From positions 248,001 to 312,000 of the forward strand of contig NZ_CANMCZ010000002.1 of assembly GCF_947496485.1 (NCBI RefSeq): DNA of 64,000 nucleotides, given 5' to 3'. Position numbers and translations under genes: made by a program. A model generated the notes under the pieces. The model saw nothing but the letters and a program-made list of their open reading frames with translations, was not told the DNA's origin and made no database searches. Of this stretch, positions 52,557 through 61,864 are shown in pieces (positions within the stretch are counted from its first letter, which is position 1; each line of letters starts with the position of its first letter). The DNA comes from an uncultured Winogradskyella sp. Lineage in GTDB: Bacteria; Bacteroidota; Bacteroidia; Flavobacteriales; Flavobacteriaceae.

Positions 52557-53192
52557 TTATTTTCCGAATAAGCCTCCTAAAAGACCACCAAGACCACCTT
52601 TCTTTTTTCCTCCACCAAGTACCATACCTGCAACATCATCAATAACACTACCATCACCATCAGCATCTAATATTTTTTCTAAAAAGCTTTGTTCGTTTTT
52701 AGTTTCATTTCCACCAAGTAAGCCGCCTAAAAGACCACCAAGATCACTTTGAGAGCTAACATTGTTTTGGCGCGCTTGTTTTCCTAAAACACCCATTAAA
52801 ATTGGCGCAGCCACTTTAAGGATATTACCAACAGAACCAGCATCTAGACCAGATTTTTGACCGATTACTTGTTGTACTCCTTGTTGTCTACTTCCTAAAA
52901 CATGACCTAGAATTTTTGAACCATCAGTTTTTACGTTATCATCGACTCCTCCTCCAAATAAACCACCAAGGTTTTCTAAGATACTTCCGTCATGCTTTCC
53001 GCTTAGTGCTCCCATAAGACCCTGAGCACCTTCTGGAGTAGAAGCATTACGCTCCATAGCTTTCATAAGTACAGGTAACGCCATTGTTAATACGCTACTC
53101 GTTTTATTTTGATCTGTTCCTGTAGAACCAGAAACACCACTAATAATAGTTTTTCCTAAGTCACTGTTTAATAAGTCTAAAATTCCTGCCAT
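52557..53192 (-). CDS. DUF937 domain protein (YidB-like)
   Basis: A 211-residue glycine-rich protein. The N-terminal MAGILDLLNSDLGKTIISGVS and the KTSSVLTMALPVLMKAMERNA segment are typical of DUF937, and Gly-Gly-Leu repeats (GGLLGGLLGG, KGGLGGLLGGLFGK) fill the second half. A D-x-D-G-D segment (ILDADGDGSVIDD, about 178-190) looks like a calcium-type loop. No enzymatic role is known; cytoplasmic location is likely as no signal is seen. Confidence 0.87.
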   Translation of the reverse strand: MAGILDLLNSDLGKTIISGVSGSTGTDQNKTSSVLTMALPVLMKAMERNASTPEGAQGLMGALSGKHDGSILENLGGLFGGGVDDNVKTDGSKILGHVLGSRQQGVQQVIGQKSGLDAGSVGNILKVAAPILMGVLGKQARQNNVSSQSDLGGLLGGLLGGNETKNEQSFLEKILDADGDGSVIDDVAGMVLGGGKKKGGLGGLLGGLFGK

Positions 53193-53241
53193 TTTGTTTT
53201 GAATATAATTAAGTTAATAAAAATTAAGTTTAGTAAGGTAC

Positions 53242-53269
53242 AAAAAAAAAGTCCCACAATTGTAGGACT
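53242..53269 (-). terminator. Terminator of the serC-serA unit
   Basis: AGTCC-CACAATTGTA-GGACT forms a stem (53250-53269). In the minus direction it is followed by a U run from the A tract at 53242-53250. Confidence 0.85.
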
Positions 53270-53300
53270 CATTTTAATTGATTTGGTCACATTTTATTAG

Positions 53301-54251
53301 TTAACCTAAAATACTAATGATCTGATCGGCTAATTCTGTACCTATTCTATCTTGGGCTTCATTTGTAGCTGCTCCTGTGTGTGGTGTTAGTGACAAAGCA
53401 GGATTCATTAGTAATTGAATTTCTGGCTTTGGTTCTTTTTCAAAAACATCTAAAGCAGCTCTTGCCACCTTACCACTTTCTATAGCTTTTACTAGTGCTA
53501 CTTCATTAACAACACCACCACGTGCAGCATTAGCTATAATAACGCCGTCTTTCATTTGATTGAAATCCTTTTCGTCAATAACATAATCCTTTTGTGCAGG
53601 AACGTGTAATGTCAAAAAGTCAGCTTGTTTCAAGACGTCTTCTTTAGAAATAGTTTCGATTTCAAAATTCACTTTTTGCCCATCGAAGAAATCTAATTGT
53701 AAATCAGCTTTTTCTAAAAAAGGATCGAAAGCAACAACTTTCATACCTGCTCCAAGCGCTACTTTTGCTGTGGCTTGACCAATACGACCAAAACCAAGTA
53801 CACCAAGAGTTTTTCCTTTTAGCTCTGTTCCTTTAGCATAGGCTTTCTTCAGACCTTTAAAGTTTGCATCACCTTCTAATGGCATATCACGATTAGAATT
53901 ATGTAGAAAACGCGCTAAACCATAAAAGTGTCCAAAGACTAATTCTGCCACAGAATGCGATGATGCAGCGGGTGTATTAATTACTTTTAGACCTTTGCTA
54001 CGTGCATACTCAACATCGATATTGTCCATGCCGACACCACCACGGCCAATAACTTTTAGGCTAGGGCAGTTGTCTATAATGTTTTTTCTAACTGTTGTTG
54101 CACTTCTGACTAATAAAACGGAAATTTCATTCTCATTAATATAGTTTTCCAACTGTTCTTGTGCAACGGTTGTTGTTATCACTTCGTAACCAGCAGCTTC
54201 TAAAGCGTTGATACCACTTTGAGAAACTCCGTCATTTGCTAATACTTTCAT
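53301..54251 (-). CDS. serA: D-3-phosphoglycerate dehydrogenase, short form without ACT domain
   Basis: Oxidises 3-phosphoglycerate to 3-phosphohydroxypyruvate, the first step of serine synthesis. It is 316 residues, so it lacks the C-terminal ACT regulatory domain of long SerA. Motifs are the NAD-binding GFGRIGQATAKVALG (about 144-158), the catalytic-Arg context ANAARGGVVNE, Glu in DVFEKEP and His in TPHTGAATNEAQ. The start at 54251 avoids a six-residue, poorly fitting extension. It follows serC, 90 bases downstream, with a palindromic repeat between, which supports this dehydrogenase specificity over other D-2-hydroxyacids. Confidence 0.88.
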   Translation of the reverse strand: MKVLANDGVSQSGINALEAAGYEVITTTVAQEQLENYINENEISVLLVRSATTVRKNIIDNCPSLKVIGRGGVGMDNIDVEYARSKGLKVINTPAASSHSVAELVFGHFYGLARFLHNSNRDMPLEGDANFKGLKKAYAKGTELKGKTLGVLGFGRIGQATAKVALGAGMKVVAFDPFLEKADLQLDFFDGQKVNFEIETISKEDVLKQADFLTLHVPAQKDYVIDEKDFNQMKDGVIIANAARGGVVNEVALVKAIESGKVARAALDVFEKEPKPEIQLLMNPALSLTPHTGAATNEAQDRIGTELADQIISILG

Positions 54252-54263
54252 CGTTATATGTTT

Positions 54264-54331
54264 TGTCATTTCGAGGAAGTATGACCTGGTAATCTCATTG
54301 AATAGATTCCTTTACTTCGTTCGGAACAACG
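54264..54331. repeat. Degenerate GTCATTTCGAG intergenic palindrome between serC and serA
   Basis: The left arm starts TTGTCATTTCGAGGAAGTA and the right arm (54311-54331) is its diverged complement (TACTTCGTTCGGAACAA), with AATCTCATT facing AATAGATT. It resembles the gtcatttcgagcg-type dispersed repeat of Flavobacteriaceae. Confidence 0.55.
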
Positions 54332-54341
54332 ATTACTGTTT

Positions 54342-55403
54342 TTATGCTTTGCTTTCTAATTCACTCATTATTTCTACTAATGCTTTCACGCTGTCCAGTG
54401 ATAATGCATTGTACATTGATGCTCGGTAGCCGCCAACGCTTCTATGACCATTTATACCATTAATACCAGCTTCTTTGACCATAGCATCAAACGTTTCTTT
54501 TAGATTTTCGTTTTCTAAAGTAAACGTAGCATTCATAGTTGAGCGATCTTCTTTTGCAGAATACCCTTTAAATAATGGGTTTAAATCTATTTCAGAATAA
54601 ATGAGTCTAGCTTTCTTTTCGTTTTCTTCTTCAATAGCTTTGATGCCGCCCAAATCTTTTAACCATTGCATTGTTAACATAGATACATATACTGCAAATA
54701 CAGGAGGTGTATTAAACATACTGCCTTTTTCGATATGTACTTTGTAATCCATCATGGAAGGAATTTTACGAGACACTTTGCCTAATATATCTTCTTTAAC
54801 AACCACCAGAGTTGTACCTGCAGGTCCCATGTTTTTTTGAGCACCAGCATAGATTAAATCGAACTGTGAAAAATCTAATTGACGAGAAAATATATCACTA
54901 CTCATATCACATACCATAGGTATTGGTGACTTAGGAAAACTTTTCATTTGCGTTCCGAAAATAGTGTTGTTAGATGTGCAGTGAAAATAATCGTAATCAT
55001 CTGGTATGTCATAACCTTTAGGAATATAATTAAAGCCAGCATTTTTAGAAGAACCTACTTCATAAATATCATCATAAATCTTAGCTTCTTTAATCGCCTT
55101 ATCACTCCATGTACCAGTATTTAAATAACCTGCTCTTTTTTCTAAAAGATTTAATGCTACCATTAAAAACTGTGAGCTTGCACCACCTTGCAAGAATAAA
55201 GCTTTGTAACCCTTTCCTTCTAAGCCTAACAATTCTAGAGCTAAAGATCTTGCGTTTTCCATTACGTCTACAAATGGTTTACTGCGATGTGATATCTCCA
55301 AAAGCGAAAGCCCTTCATCAAAGTCTAAAACAGCTGCTGCTGCTTGTTCCATTACCGATTTTGGCAATACACATGGTCCTGCACTAAAATTATGTTTTTT
55401 CAT
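54342..55403 (-). CDS. serC: Phosphoserine aminotransferase
   Basis: Converts 3-phosphohydroxypyruvate and glutamate to phosphoserine and 2-oxoglutarate. This 353-residue PLP enzyme begins MKKHNFSAGPCVLP, the SerC signature, has LFLQGGASSQF and NNTIFGTQ phosphate-binding segments, and the PLP lysine in IYAGAQKNMGPAG (about 190-202). HRSVGGYRASMYNAL near the end is typical. It begins the serC-serA unit. Confidence 0.95.
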   Translation of the reverse strand: MKKHNFSAGPCVLPKSVMEQAAAAVLDFDEGLSLLEISHRSKPFVDVMENARSLALELLGLEGKGYKALFLQGGASSQFLMVALNLLEKRAGYLNTGTWSDKAIKEAKIYDDIYEVGSSKNAGFNYIPKGYDIPDDYDYFHCTSNNTIFGTQMKSFPKSPIPMVCDMSSDIFSRQLDFSQFDLIYAGAQKNMGPAGTTLVVVKEDILGKVSRKIPSMMDYKVHIEKGSMFNTPPVFAVYVSMLTMQWLKDLGGIKAIEEENEKKARLIYSEIDLNPLFKGYSAKEDRSTMNATFTLENENLKETFDAMVKEAGINGINGHRSVGGYRASMYNALSLDSVKALVEIMSELESKA

Positions 55404-55481
55404 GATTTTTGTTGTTTTTTGACAGCTACAAAGGTGCTAATTAATTGCTAAAATTATGTTGCGAAATTGATAATTTTTTGG

Positions 55482-56540
55482 CTATGTTGTTAACAAGAAT
55501 TCAACAGTATCTACATTATCTGCATAATCCCAAAGTTGTGGCTTTTGGGTTTCACCAAATTCAATTTCATTATCGGTAAATCCATTAGCAACGATACATT
55601 GTATTTTATCAGCTTCAGAGTTCAGTTTTTTACGTAAGTCCTCAGTGGTGGTGTAGTAATCATAAAAAAGTGTAGCAATAGGAGAGGCGTAGCTTTCATC
55701 TTGTTTTATCATTAGAAAACCGTTCTCTAGCATATCAAATTCGCTCATTAAATACACTGCTTTGTTATAGTCGTAATTGTTTGCGTATTTAGCTTCATTA
55801 ATTATAGGATGCCATTTATAAACTGCATTAAAGAATGCATCAAAATTATAATCTTTTGGCACAAAAAGTTTAGACACATTTCTACAGCCTAAACCATAAT
55901 ATCTAAAGATATCTTCTGACAAGGCTTCAAGTTGTTCGTCAGTCTCATTTCCTGTTAATACAGCAACAGAGTTTCTGTTTTTTCTGATTATAGAAGGTTT
56001 GTCCTTAAAGTAATATTCAAAATAACGTGCTGTATTATCACTTCCTGTGGCAATGACAGCATCAAATCCTTCCAATTTTTCTTGGGTGAATTTAATTTTA
56101 CCTTTAAAATCTGGCTCAACAAGTTCTAAATATTTAGCTAAAAAGGGTAGTAGGTGTTTATCGTTAGATGATTGTTTTACCAGTACACTATGACCAGAAA
56201 TAAGTACAGATAAAAAATCATGAAAACCAACCAAAGGAATATTTCCTGCCATGATAATGGCGATAACTTTTGAATTTTTAGTATTAAAGTTATACTTGTC
56301 TAACCATTTATTAATATTATTGTAATTCAATGCATTAGACCATGACTCAAGACTAAATAGAATGTTCTTCTCTGTAAACCAGCCATTGTGTTCTTTAGCT
56401 AATTTCATTTGATGTTTAAAACCATCAAAAAACAAATCGTTCGCTTTAACACTATCATTTTTAGTGATACTATTTTGTTTAAATTGACTTAAAAATTCAC
56501 CTAATTTTACAAAAGCGTTAATTCTTTGTTGTAAATCCAT
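55482..56540 (-). CDS. Acyl-CoA reductase (LuxC-like aldehyde dehydrogenase fold)
   Basis: A 352-residue protein of the LuxC/acyl-CoA reductase family. The visible segments are the nucleotide-binding VIAIIMAGNIPLVGFHDF (about 100-117), VIATGSDNTARYFEYYF and the catalytic-cysteine region YYGLGCRNVSKLFVP (about 211-225). It would reduce a fatty acyl-CoA to an aldehyde; no luciferase genes are present. The start is set at 56540 because the longer frame to 56597 runs into the promoter of the divergent ferredoxin. It lies upstream of serC. Confidence 0.85.
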   Translation of the reverse strand: MDLQQRINAFVKLGEFLSQFKQNSITKNDSVKANDLFFDGFKHQMKLAKEHNGWFTEKNILFSLESWSNALNYNNINKWLDKYNFNTKNSKVIAIIMAGNIPLVGFHDFLSVLISGHSVLVKQSSNDKHLLPFLAKYLELVEPDFKGKIKFTQEKLEGFDAVIATGSDNTARYFEYYFKDKPSIIRKNRNSVAVLTGNETDEQLEALSEDIFRYYGLGCRNVSKLFVPKDYNFDAFFNAVYKWHPIINEAKYANNYDYNKAVYLMSEFDMLENGFLMIKQDESYASPIATLFYDYYTTTEDLRKKLNSEADKIQCIVANGFTDNEIEFGETQKPQLWDYADNVDTVEFLLTT

Positions 56541-56546
56541 TTTGGG

Positions 56547-56592
56547 TTTGGTTATAAGATGTTTTGGCTCTATTTTTGCAACTGCAAAATTA
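56547..56592. promoter_or_regulatory. Divergent promoters of acyl-CoA reductase and ferredoxin
   Basis: Plus strand: TTTG (56547-56550), 20-base spacer, TATTTTTG (56571-56578), 39 bases before the ferredoxin start. Minus strand: TAATTTTG, read from 56592 to 56585, 44 bases before the reductase start. The two -7 boxes are only 6 bases apart, so polymerase can occupy only one at a time. Confidence 0.7.
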
Positions 56593-56617
56593 CGCAATAA
56601 ATAAAAGAAAAATTACT

Positions 56618-56971
56618 ATGGCAATTATAATCACAGACGAATGTATTAATTGTGGAGCATGTGAGCCAGAATGTCCAAATACTGCTATTTACGAAGGAGC
56701 TGATGATTGGAGGTATTCTGACGGCACCAGTCTAACTGGTAAAGTTGTGTTACCGAATGGTAAAGAAGTAGATGCAGACGAAACGCAAGAGCCTATTGAT
56801 GACGAAGTATATTACATTGCGCCAGACAAATGTACAGAATGTATGGGCTTTCATGAAGAGCCACAGTGCGCTGCGGTTTGTCCTGTAGATTGTTGTGTGC
56901 CAGATGAAAATGTTGTCGAAACTGAGGAAGAGTTACTTGGTAAGCAGCGTTTTATGCATCCTGATGATTAG
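56618..56971 (+). CDS. 4Fe-4S dicluster ferredoxin
   Basis: A 117-residue ferredoxin with two clusters: [12 protein letters not shown] near the N-terminus, and [22 protein letters not shown], with a longer spacing in the second set. This is the YfhL/bacterial 2[4Fe-4S] family, a low-potential electron carrier. The insertion between the motifs is about 60 residues. The start at 56618 follows an A-rich leader and gives the usual [12 protein letters not shown] beginning; the longer frame from 56564 covers the promoter. Confidence 0.9.
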   Translation: MAIIITDECINCGACEPECPNTAIYEGADDWRYSDGTSLTGKVVLPNGKEVDADETQEPIDDEVYYIAPDKCTECMGFHEEPQCAAVCPVDCCVPDENVVETEEELLGKQRFMHPDD

Positions 56972-56997
56972 AATATAAGCTTAATTTAAGTATTATT

Positions 56998-57026
56998 AAT
57001 CCTAAGTCTTTGACTTGGGATTTTTT
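56998..57026 (+). terminator. Terminator after the ferredoxin gene
   Basis: AATCCTAAGTC pairs with GACTTGGGATT over an 11-bp stem with one G-T pair and a 3-base loop, then a T run. A close relative is at 62320-62347. Confidence 0.9.
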
Positions 57027-57040
57027 ATTAATATTGAATT

Positions 57041-57796
57041 ATGAAGTATCTCCTTACAACTATTGGTTTTGTCTTTATTCTTTCTTGCCAACAGAAAGGG
57101 AAATTATCCTTAGAACCATTAAAAATAGATTCTATAGACAGTATTCCTTTTTTAATGACACGAATGCAAATAGATTCTGTTTTTGAGACTGTTACTTATG
57201 GTCAGTTTGGTAGTGCTAAAGAAGGTGAAATCTGTAATCAGTATATTTTGGATAAAAGAAATACTGTGATTCAAAAAACGAAAAGTTTCATGTGTTGTAG
57301 TTATATTCATAGATACGATTCTTTGGGATTTTTGATTTATAGGTCTACATTCTCAGATTTTTTGGCAGAATACAATAGAACCTATAAAAGAGAAGGTGGT
57401 AGAATTATTGAATTAGAAAAAAGCTTACATAATGATGAAAAGCGCAGTGTATACTATTTAAATCAAACAAAAATTGCTTTTAAAACTTCTAGAAATAATC
57501 TAGATCCTACATACGATGAAAAAGTTGCATACAATTACAACAAAAGTGATAAAATAACCAAAAAGACCACTGAAATAATAAATCTAAAAGAATTATCAAA
57601 TAGGAAAGAGAAGCGTGTAAAGACTTACTCTTGGGTTGGATCTAACTTAGATCAAACCAATGAAAAGGATTATTTTGAAAACGGTATTGATTATTATGAG
57701 ACTGTAACAAAGTTTGATTTAGATGGTTTTCCTGTTTCAAAAATTATGTATAAAAATCACGATGTAATCTGCAAAACAATTATTATAAAGTACTAG
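57041..57796 (+). CDS. Lipoprotein of unknown function
   Basis: A 251-residue protein with a lipoprotein signal (FVFILSC, Cys 16). The remainder is beta-rich and polar, with repeated YD(S)LGF-, DGFPV- and tyrosine-containing turns that resemble RHS/YD-type or MORN-like periodicity. The central pair of adjacent cysteines (MCCSY) is notable. No family is recognised. Confidence 0.72.
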   Translation: MKYLLTTIGFVFILSCQQKGKLSLEPLKIDSIDSIPFLMTRMQIDSVFETVTYGQFGSAKEGEICNQYILDKRNTVIQKTKSFMCCSYIHRYDSLGFLIYRSTFSDFLAEYNRTYKREGGRIIELEKSLHNDEKRSVYYLNQTKIAFKTSRNNLDPTYDEKVAYNYNKSDKITKKTTEIINLKELSNRKEKRVKTYSWVGSNLDQTNEKDYFENGIDYYETVTKFDLDGFPVSKIMYKNHDVICKTIIIKY

Positions 57797-57802
57797 TAAG
57801 AG

Positions 57803-57834
57803 AAAAGCCTGGGCATTATAACTCAGGCTTTTTT
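57803..57834. terminator. Terminator between convergent lipoprotein genes
   Basis: AAAAGCCTGGG pairs with CTCAGGCTTTT over 11 bp (one G-T pair) with an 8-base loop and a T run; weaker in the minus direction. Confidence 0.88.
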
Positions 57835-57848
57835 ATGCTTTGTAGTCT

Positions 57849-58979
57849 TTATTCTTGCTTTATATCAGAAAGCTCAAAAACTAAGTATTGCATTAAGCGT
57901 TCTACATTTGTTGCATCAGAAGTTTGATTTTCTGTATGAAATGATGAGTATAATACACCACCATCACCATGTAAAAATGTGTAGGCTAAATATTTATCTT
58001 CAGAAATATCATCATACACAACAGGTCCGTTTAACCAAGGTATTACAGTGTTTTCATCAAAAGTATTAACCGCTTGCCAACCACTTAAAAACTCATCTAT
58101 AATTACCGAGTTGTTTTCTATAGTCACGTTAAAGTTTAAGGCTAGCCAATCCATTAAATCAGGATTTAAAATTTCGGCTTCAGTGCTTAATGAATCACCA
58201 CTTCTGTATGGATTACTGAAGCTTAAGTATTGATTACCATTATCTGTAATGTCATTTAAATAGACGTAAGCCCAATCTGTTGAATAGATAAGACCTCCAT
58301 CTGCTATATATTGAGTAATATTATTGCTGAAGTCTGTTTTAGTCTCATTTAAGCCACAGTTTAAAAATATTATGTCATAGTTACTAAGCAGTGCTGGTGA
58401 TTCTATTAAATCTCCAAAGTCAAAATCTACATTAGGTTCTAATTGTGGATTAAAGGTTTTGCTAAAATTAGATTTGTGATGACCATTATGAGAGGATTCA
58501 TTAGATCTGCCAAATGGACCATTACCATCAATAATATCAAAAAGTGGTTCTTGTGTGACCGGGTTTACTAAGCCAATATTGTAGAGTACATCTTCAATAT
58601 GGTCCCAAGAGCCTGTGACTACAGCTATATTTGGTAAGTCTGTAATTTCAATCGTATCTAGTATTATGTCAAAAATATCATTTATACCATCTAGTGCTAC
58701 ATTTTGGGACGATGAAAATAAACCTTTAGAAATTTTAAGTTCATAATCTCCAGATGATAAATTGGTTAATGTAAAATTACCTTCACTATCGGTGATAGTT
58801 TCTTTGATGATAGTGTTTTCTTTAAAAAGTTTAACACTGGCTTTAGATACAGCATCAATGCCATTCGGTGTTACAAATTTACCTGAGATACTAAAATCTT
58901 CTTCGAGATTATCAGGTTTGTCTTTGGAGCAAGAAAAGGTTAAGAGGAGTACTAGAAGTAAAGCGATTGATTTTTTCAT
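57849..58979 (-). CDS. Lipoprotein with carboxypeptidase-regulatory-like domain
   Basis: A 376-residue lipoprotein (signal LLLTFSC, Cys 17). A carboxypeptidase-regulatory-like beta domain (about 30-110, FVTPNGIDAVSKASVKLF ... SSGDYELKISKG) is followed by a domain of about 260 residues with IAVVTGSWDHIEDVLYNIG and YDIIFLNCGLNE, which resembles class I glutamine amidotransferase-like folds used by ThuA-type proteins (residues suggestive, not proof). Surface exposed or periplasmic; role unknown. Confidence 0.75.
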   Translation of the reverse strand: MKKSIALLLVLLLTFSCSKDKPDNLEEDFSISGKFVTPNGIDAVSKASVKLFKENTIIKETITDSEGNFTLTNLSSGDYELKISKGLFSSSQNVALDGINDIFDIILDTIEITDLPNIAVVTGSWDHIEDVLYNIGLVNPVTQEPLFDIIDGNGPFGRSNESSHNGHHKSNFSKTFNPQLEPNVDFDFGDLIESPALLSNYDIIFLNCGLNETKTDFSNNITQYIADGGLIYSTDWAYVYLNDITDNGNQYLSFSNPYRSGDSLSTEAEILNPDLMDWLALNFNVTIENNSVIIDEFLSGWQAVNTFDENTVIPWLNGPVVYDDISEDKYLAYTFLHGDGGVLYSSFHTENQTSDATNVERLMQYLVFELSDIKQE

Positions 58980-59175
58980 AGCGGTTTAATTGAATGGATT
59001 AGTTATATAATAGATGTAAAAATTGCAAAAAGGTTGCGTCTTTTTATATAGAACAGGTTAAATCTATTTTTTCCTACTTATTAAGGACTTAGATATTTTT
59101 TGTACTTAGGAGCCATAAGAATAACCATTATGTATACATTGGCATATTATCTGCACTATATTCAATATTAAAACA

Positions 59176-60225
59176 CTAATTGCCTACTGGCAATTTCTTG
59201 CGATAAGCTGGGAAAAATTCTTTATTGTATAAATCTGTAACCGAATCCTTGCCTAGATGTTTTTTTGTTAATTCTCTATAAACACTTTCATTAACCACAT
59301 ATTTCCAGATTTTGAAGTCTCTAAAGTTTTTTGAAAATCCACTTTTAAATTTAAAAAGCGAATCTTCTTTGCTGTCTTTTCCTCCTCCAAGATTAAAATA
59401 TTTGTAGCCTTCGTGAGTAGACCTAATGCGCATTTCGTCAATAATTAGTTTTATTGGGTTTAGCTCAAAATAATCTTCACTTAAACCAGACAAATGATAC
59501 TGAACAATATTCCCTGTTTTAATAAAAAATGCACCAGCTATAATCTTTTGTGTCTCATTGTGTATACAAACTAACAGCTCAGTATTTATATCGTTACTCG
59601 ACATAAGTTTGTAGAAATAGTCATTACTGAAAAAATAACTTGAATCTGCATTAACACGTTTCATATTATCAATATACAATTCTATGAAAGCCTCAAGATG
59701 GTCTTCAGCAGTTCCATCTATGACTGTACAAAGTTTGCGCGATTTATTTAAGTATGTTTTTAATCGTCTATTGTATTCTGCTCTTTGCTTATCAAGAGGG
59801 TCAGATAAATCTTTATAAACTACTTTACCAAGTGTTGTAATATTTCCTAAGCCTTCATGAAGTGTTTCTTGATCATCTAAAAACGGATGAAGCCTTGAGA
59901 ATACAGCCACAACATTATTATTGTAGAAAAAAGTATTCAATTCCTGCTGAAAGTTTTCCTTTTTAAAACCCTCCTCTATATTTAAAATTAAAATACCTGC
60001 ATAGCCATATACTGATGTGACATCTTTATAATCAGTATTCTCAATATCCCTTAGCATCAGTGGTAACAAAAATGATGTAAGACCATCGGTATATTTTATT
60101 AGTATTGGTAATTCATCATCATTTCTAGAAAGGTGGTGATAATCATAGCTGTGGTAAAAGTCTGAATACTTAACCATGGCTATTTGCTCACGCCATCCTT
60201 TTTTATCTTTAATAACTTCAATCAT
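59176..60225 (-). CDS. FemAB/GNAT-type acyltransferase
   Basis: A 349-residue soluble protein of the FemAB-like (Acetyltransf_6) superfamily, two GNAT-like halves. The core is RAEYNRRLKTYLNKSRKL (about 150-167), IAGAFFIKTGNIVQYHLSG (about 235-253) and KYFNLGGGKDSKEDSLFKFKSGFS (about 291-314), which are diagnostic. Family members add amino acids to peptidoglycan, or acyl groups to sugars in exopolysaccharide. The substrate is not evident, and the gene stands alone. Confidence 0.83.
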   Translation of the reverse strand: MIEVIKDKKGWREQIAMVKYSDFYHSYDYHHLSRNDDELPILIKYTDGLTSFLLPLMLRDIENTDYKDVTSVYGYAGILILNIEEGFKKENFQQELNTFFYNNNVVAVFSRLHPFLDDQETLHEGLGNITTLGKVVYKDLSDPLDKQRAEYNRRLKTYLNKSRKLCTVIDGTAEDHLEAFIELYIDNMKRVNADSSYFFSNDYFYKLMSSNDINTELLVCIHNETQKIIAGAFFIKTGNIVQYHLSGLSEDYFELNPIKLIIDEMRIRSTHEGYKYFNLGGGKDSKEDSLFKFKSGFSKNFRDFKIWKYVVNESVYRELTKKHLGKDSVTDLYNKEFFPAYRKKLPVGN

Positions 60226-60339
60226 TGAAATATTTTGTAATTGTAAATTAGTGTAAAAGCATAAGGGTTTGCTTTTTCAACTAAGTTAGGGTTATTACTA
60301 TTTATAAGTCTAGATATAATTCTTAGGTTTTCTATTTTT

Positions 60340-61521
60340 TTATGTTCTGAACATTGCACCTGTTGGTTTTAAACCGAGATAAGCCATTCCTGCCTGATTC
60401 ATCCAATGTGGTTGAACTATCCCATGTTGTAAAACTGCATGTATATCCCTGTGTGCTCTTTCAATTCGAGAACTGGTATACAAGGATGCGGTACCAGCAA
60501 CTGCATAAATTTCAGACACCATAGATCTTGCATTTGCAGCAGCTTGACAAGAAGCGGCCCATACATCTGCCAATTGTTCATCTGTATAGGTGTCTTTTTC
60601 TAATGACGTTTTCCATATTGCATCAACAGAATTGTGTAATTGTGCACGAGATGAATTCAATAAATTTTTGCCTTTAGCAACTGCAGCTTGTATTGTTAGC
60701 CGATCTCGTAAATCTGGATTTTTCCCAGGAGTCACACGCTCTAAACACATTTTTACTAAATCATCTATAGCACATTTTAGTAAGCCTAATGCTATTGCAG
60801 CGTTACCAGCAGAATTTAAACATCCGATTGGTAAACGACTGTAAGCATTATCAATTGCAACAGGACTGTCGAAATCTATGGCGTATTTTTCATTTACAAA
60901 CACGTCTTTTATTTCTACGTCATGGCTTCCTGTGCCTCTTAATCCTCCTACACTCCATGTATCGATTATATTAATCTCAGATTTAGGAATAAAAAATAAT
61001 TTCAGTTTAGCGCCTGGTCCAAGTGTTTTTGGTAAATCTTCTCCAGTAACTAAGCATCGTAATGCAAACCAATCTGATAATTCGCAGCCAGATACTAAAC
61101 TCCAACGCCCATTTATGTTGTATCCGCCAGGTACAATCTCTGCAAAACCTTCAGGGCGCGCTGAGTTAGCATAGACGTGAGATGGGTTTTTATAAATCTC
61201 TTTCATGCTTTCCTCATCTAAAAAGCGACCAAAAGTACAGGCGAGATGATTGTTCCAAACACTCCAAGCAACAGAAGCCTCTGCACTACTCAGTAACTCA
61301 TAAACCTTTAGTACTTCAACAGGATTGTCTTCCCAACCACCAAGAAATTTTGGTAATCCAAGTCTGAATAATTGAGATTTTTGGAGAGCTTCCACTACGG
61401 CAGGCGCCAATCGACGTAACTTTTCAGTTTCATCTCTATGAGCCAAAGCAATTTCACAAATCTCTTCAACCAAATCGACGGGTGACGTTTTAATTTCTTT
61501 ATACGATAATGTAGTATTCAT
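60340..61521 (-). CDS. Acyl-CoA dehydrogenase-fold flavoprotein (HsaA/hydroxylase type)
   Basis: A 393-residue protein with the acyl-CoA dehydrogenase fold: N-terminal helical domain (about 10-125, with ASVAWSVWNNHLACTFGRFL), beta-domain (about 130-230, YNINGRWSLVSGCELSDWF and GLRGTGSHDVEIKDVFV) and C-terminal helical domain (about 235-390). The lack of a clear catalytic Glu base and the WSLVSGCELSDWF stretch suit the two-component flavin monooxygenases (HsaA, HpaB-like) better than true dehydrogenases. It may need an external flavin reductase. No partner is next to it. Confidence 0.82.
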   Translation of the reverse strand: MNTTLSYKEIKTSPVDLVEEICEIALAHRDETEKLRRLAPAVVEALQKSQLFRLGLPKFLGGWEDNPVEVLKVYELLSSAEASVAWSVWNNHLACTFGRFLDEESMKEIYKNPSHVYANSARPEGFAEIVPGGYNINGRWSLVSGCELSDWFALRCLVTGEDLPKTLGPGAKLKLFFIPKSEINIIDTWSVGGLRGTGSHDVEIKDVFVNEKYAIDFDSPVAIDNAYSRLPIGCLNSAGNAAIALGLLKCAIDDLVKMCLERVTPGKNPDLRDRLTIQAAVAKGKNLLNSSRAQLHNSVDAIWKTSLEKDTYTDEQLADVWAASCQAAANARSMVSEIYAVAGTASLYTSSRIERAHRDIHAVLQHGIVQPHWMNQAGMAYLGLKPTGAMFRT

Positions 61522-61835
61522 TTAATGAACTGTTATTAATGTTATACTATTCTAATTAATCAAGGGAACGAAATAGGGAAAAGCTTATTAGTTACAAATT
61601 TAAGGGGAATTAGTACTAAATAAAACATTATGCTTTTATAATTTCAAAATAAAGGTAACAAGAAGATTGTGGTGGAGACTAAATAATTGTTCAAATGCAA
61701 AAAAAATTGATAATGTGAGTTTTATTGCCTCAATTTTCGAGGTATCTTAAATTCAAAACCTAAACCCGCTTTTTGCACCAATTGCTAGTTTTACGTGAGA
61801 CTTTTCGTAGTGTAACCTCCTGATTATAAAAAAAA

Positions 61836-61853
61836 ATACGTAGTTCTACGTAT
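61836..61853. promoter_or_regulatory. Perfect palindrome ATACGTAGTTCTACGTAT, copy 2
   Basis: Two 8-base arms flank a central TT. It ends 11 bases before the -7 box TATATTTG and so covers the -33 region. The match to 36408-36425 is 17 of 18 bases. Confidence 0.65.
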
Positions 61854-61864
61854 AGTATGGCCTA

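Noticed and set aside
55482-56540. LuxC-like gene as part of a bioluminescence operon
   Set aside because: No luxA/B/D/E genes are present; LuxC-like acyl-CoA reductases are common in non-luminous Flavobacteriaceae.
60590-61367. Several open frames opposite the acyl-CoA dehydrogenase-fold gene
   Set aside because: They are contained within a convincing gene and have no family features.
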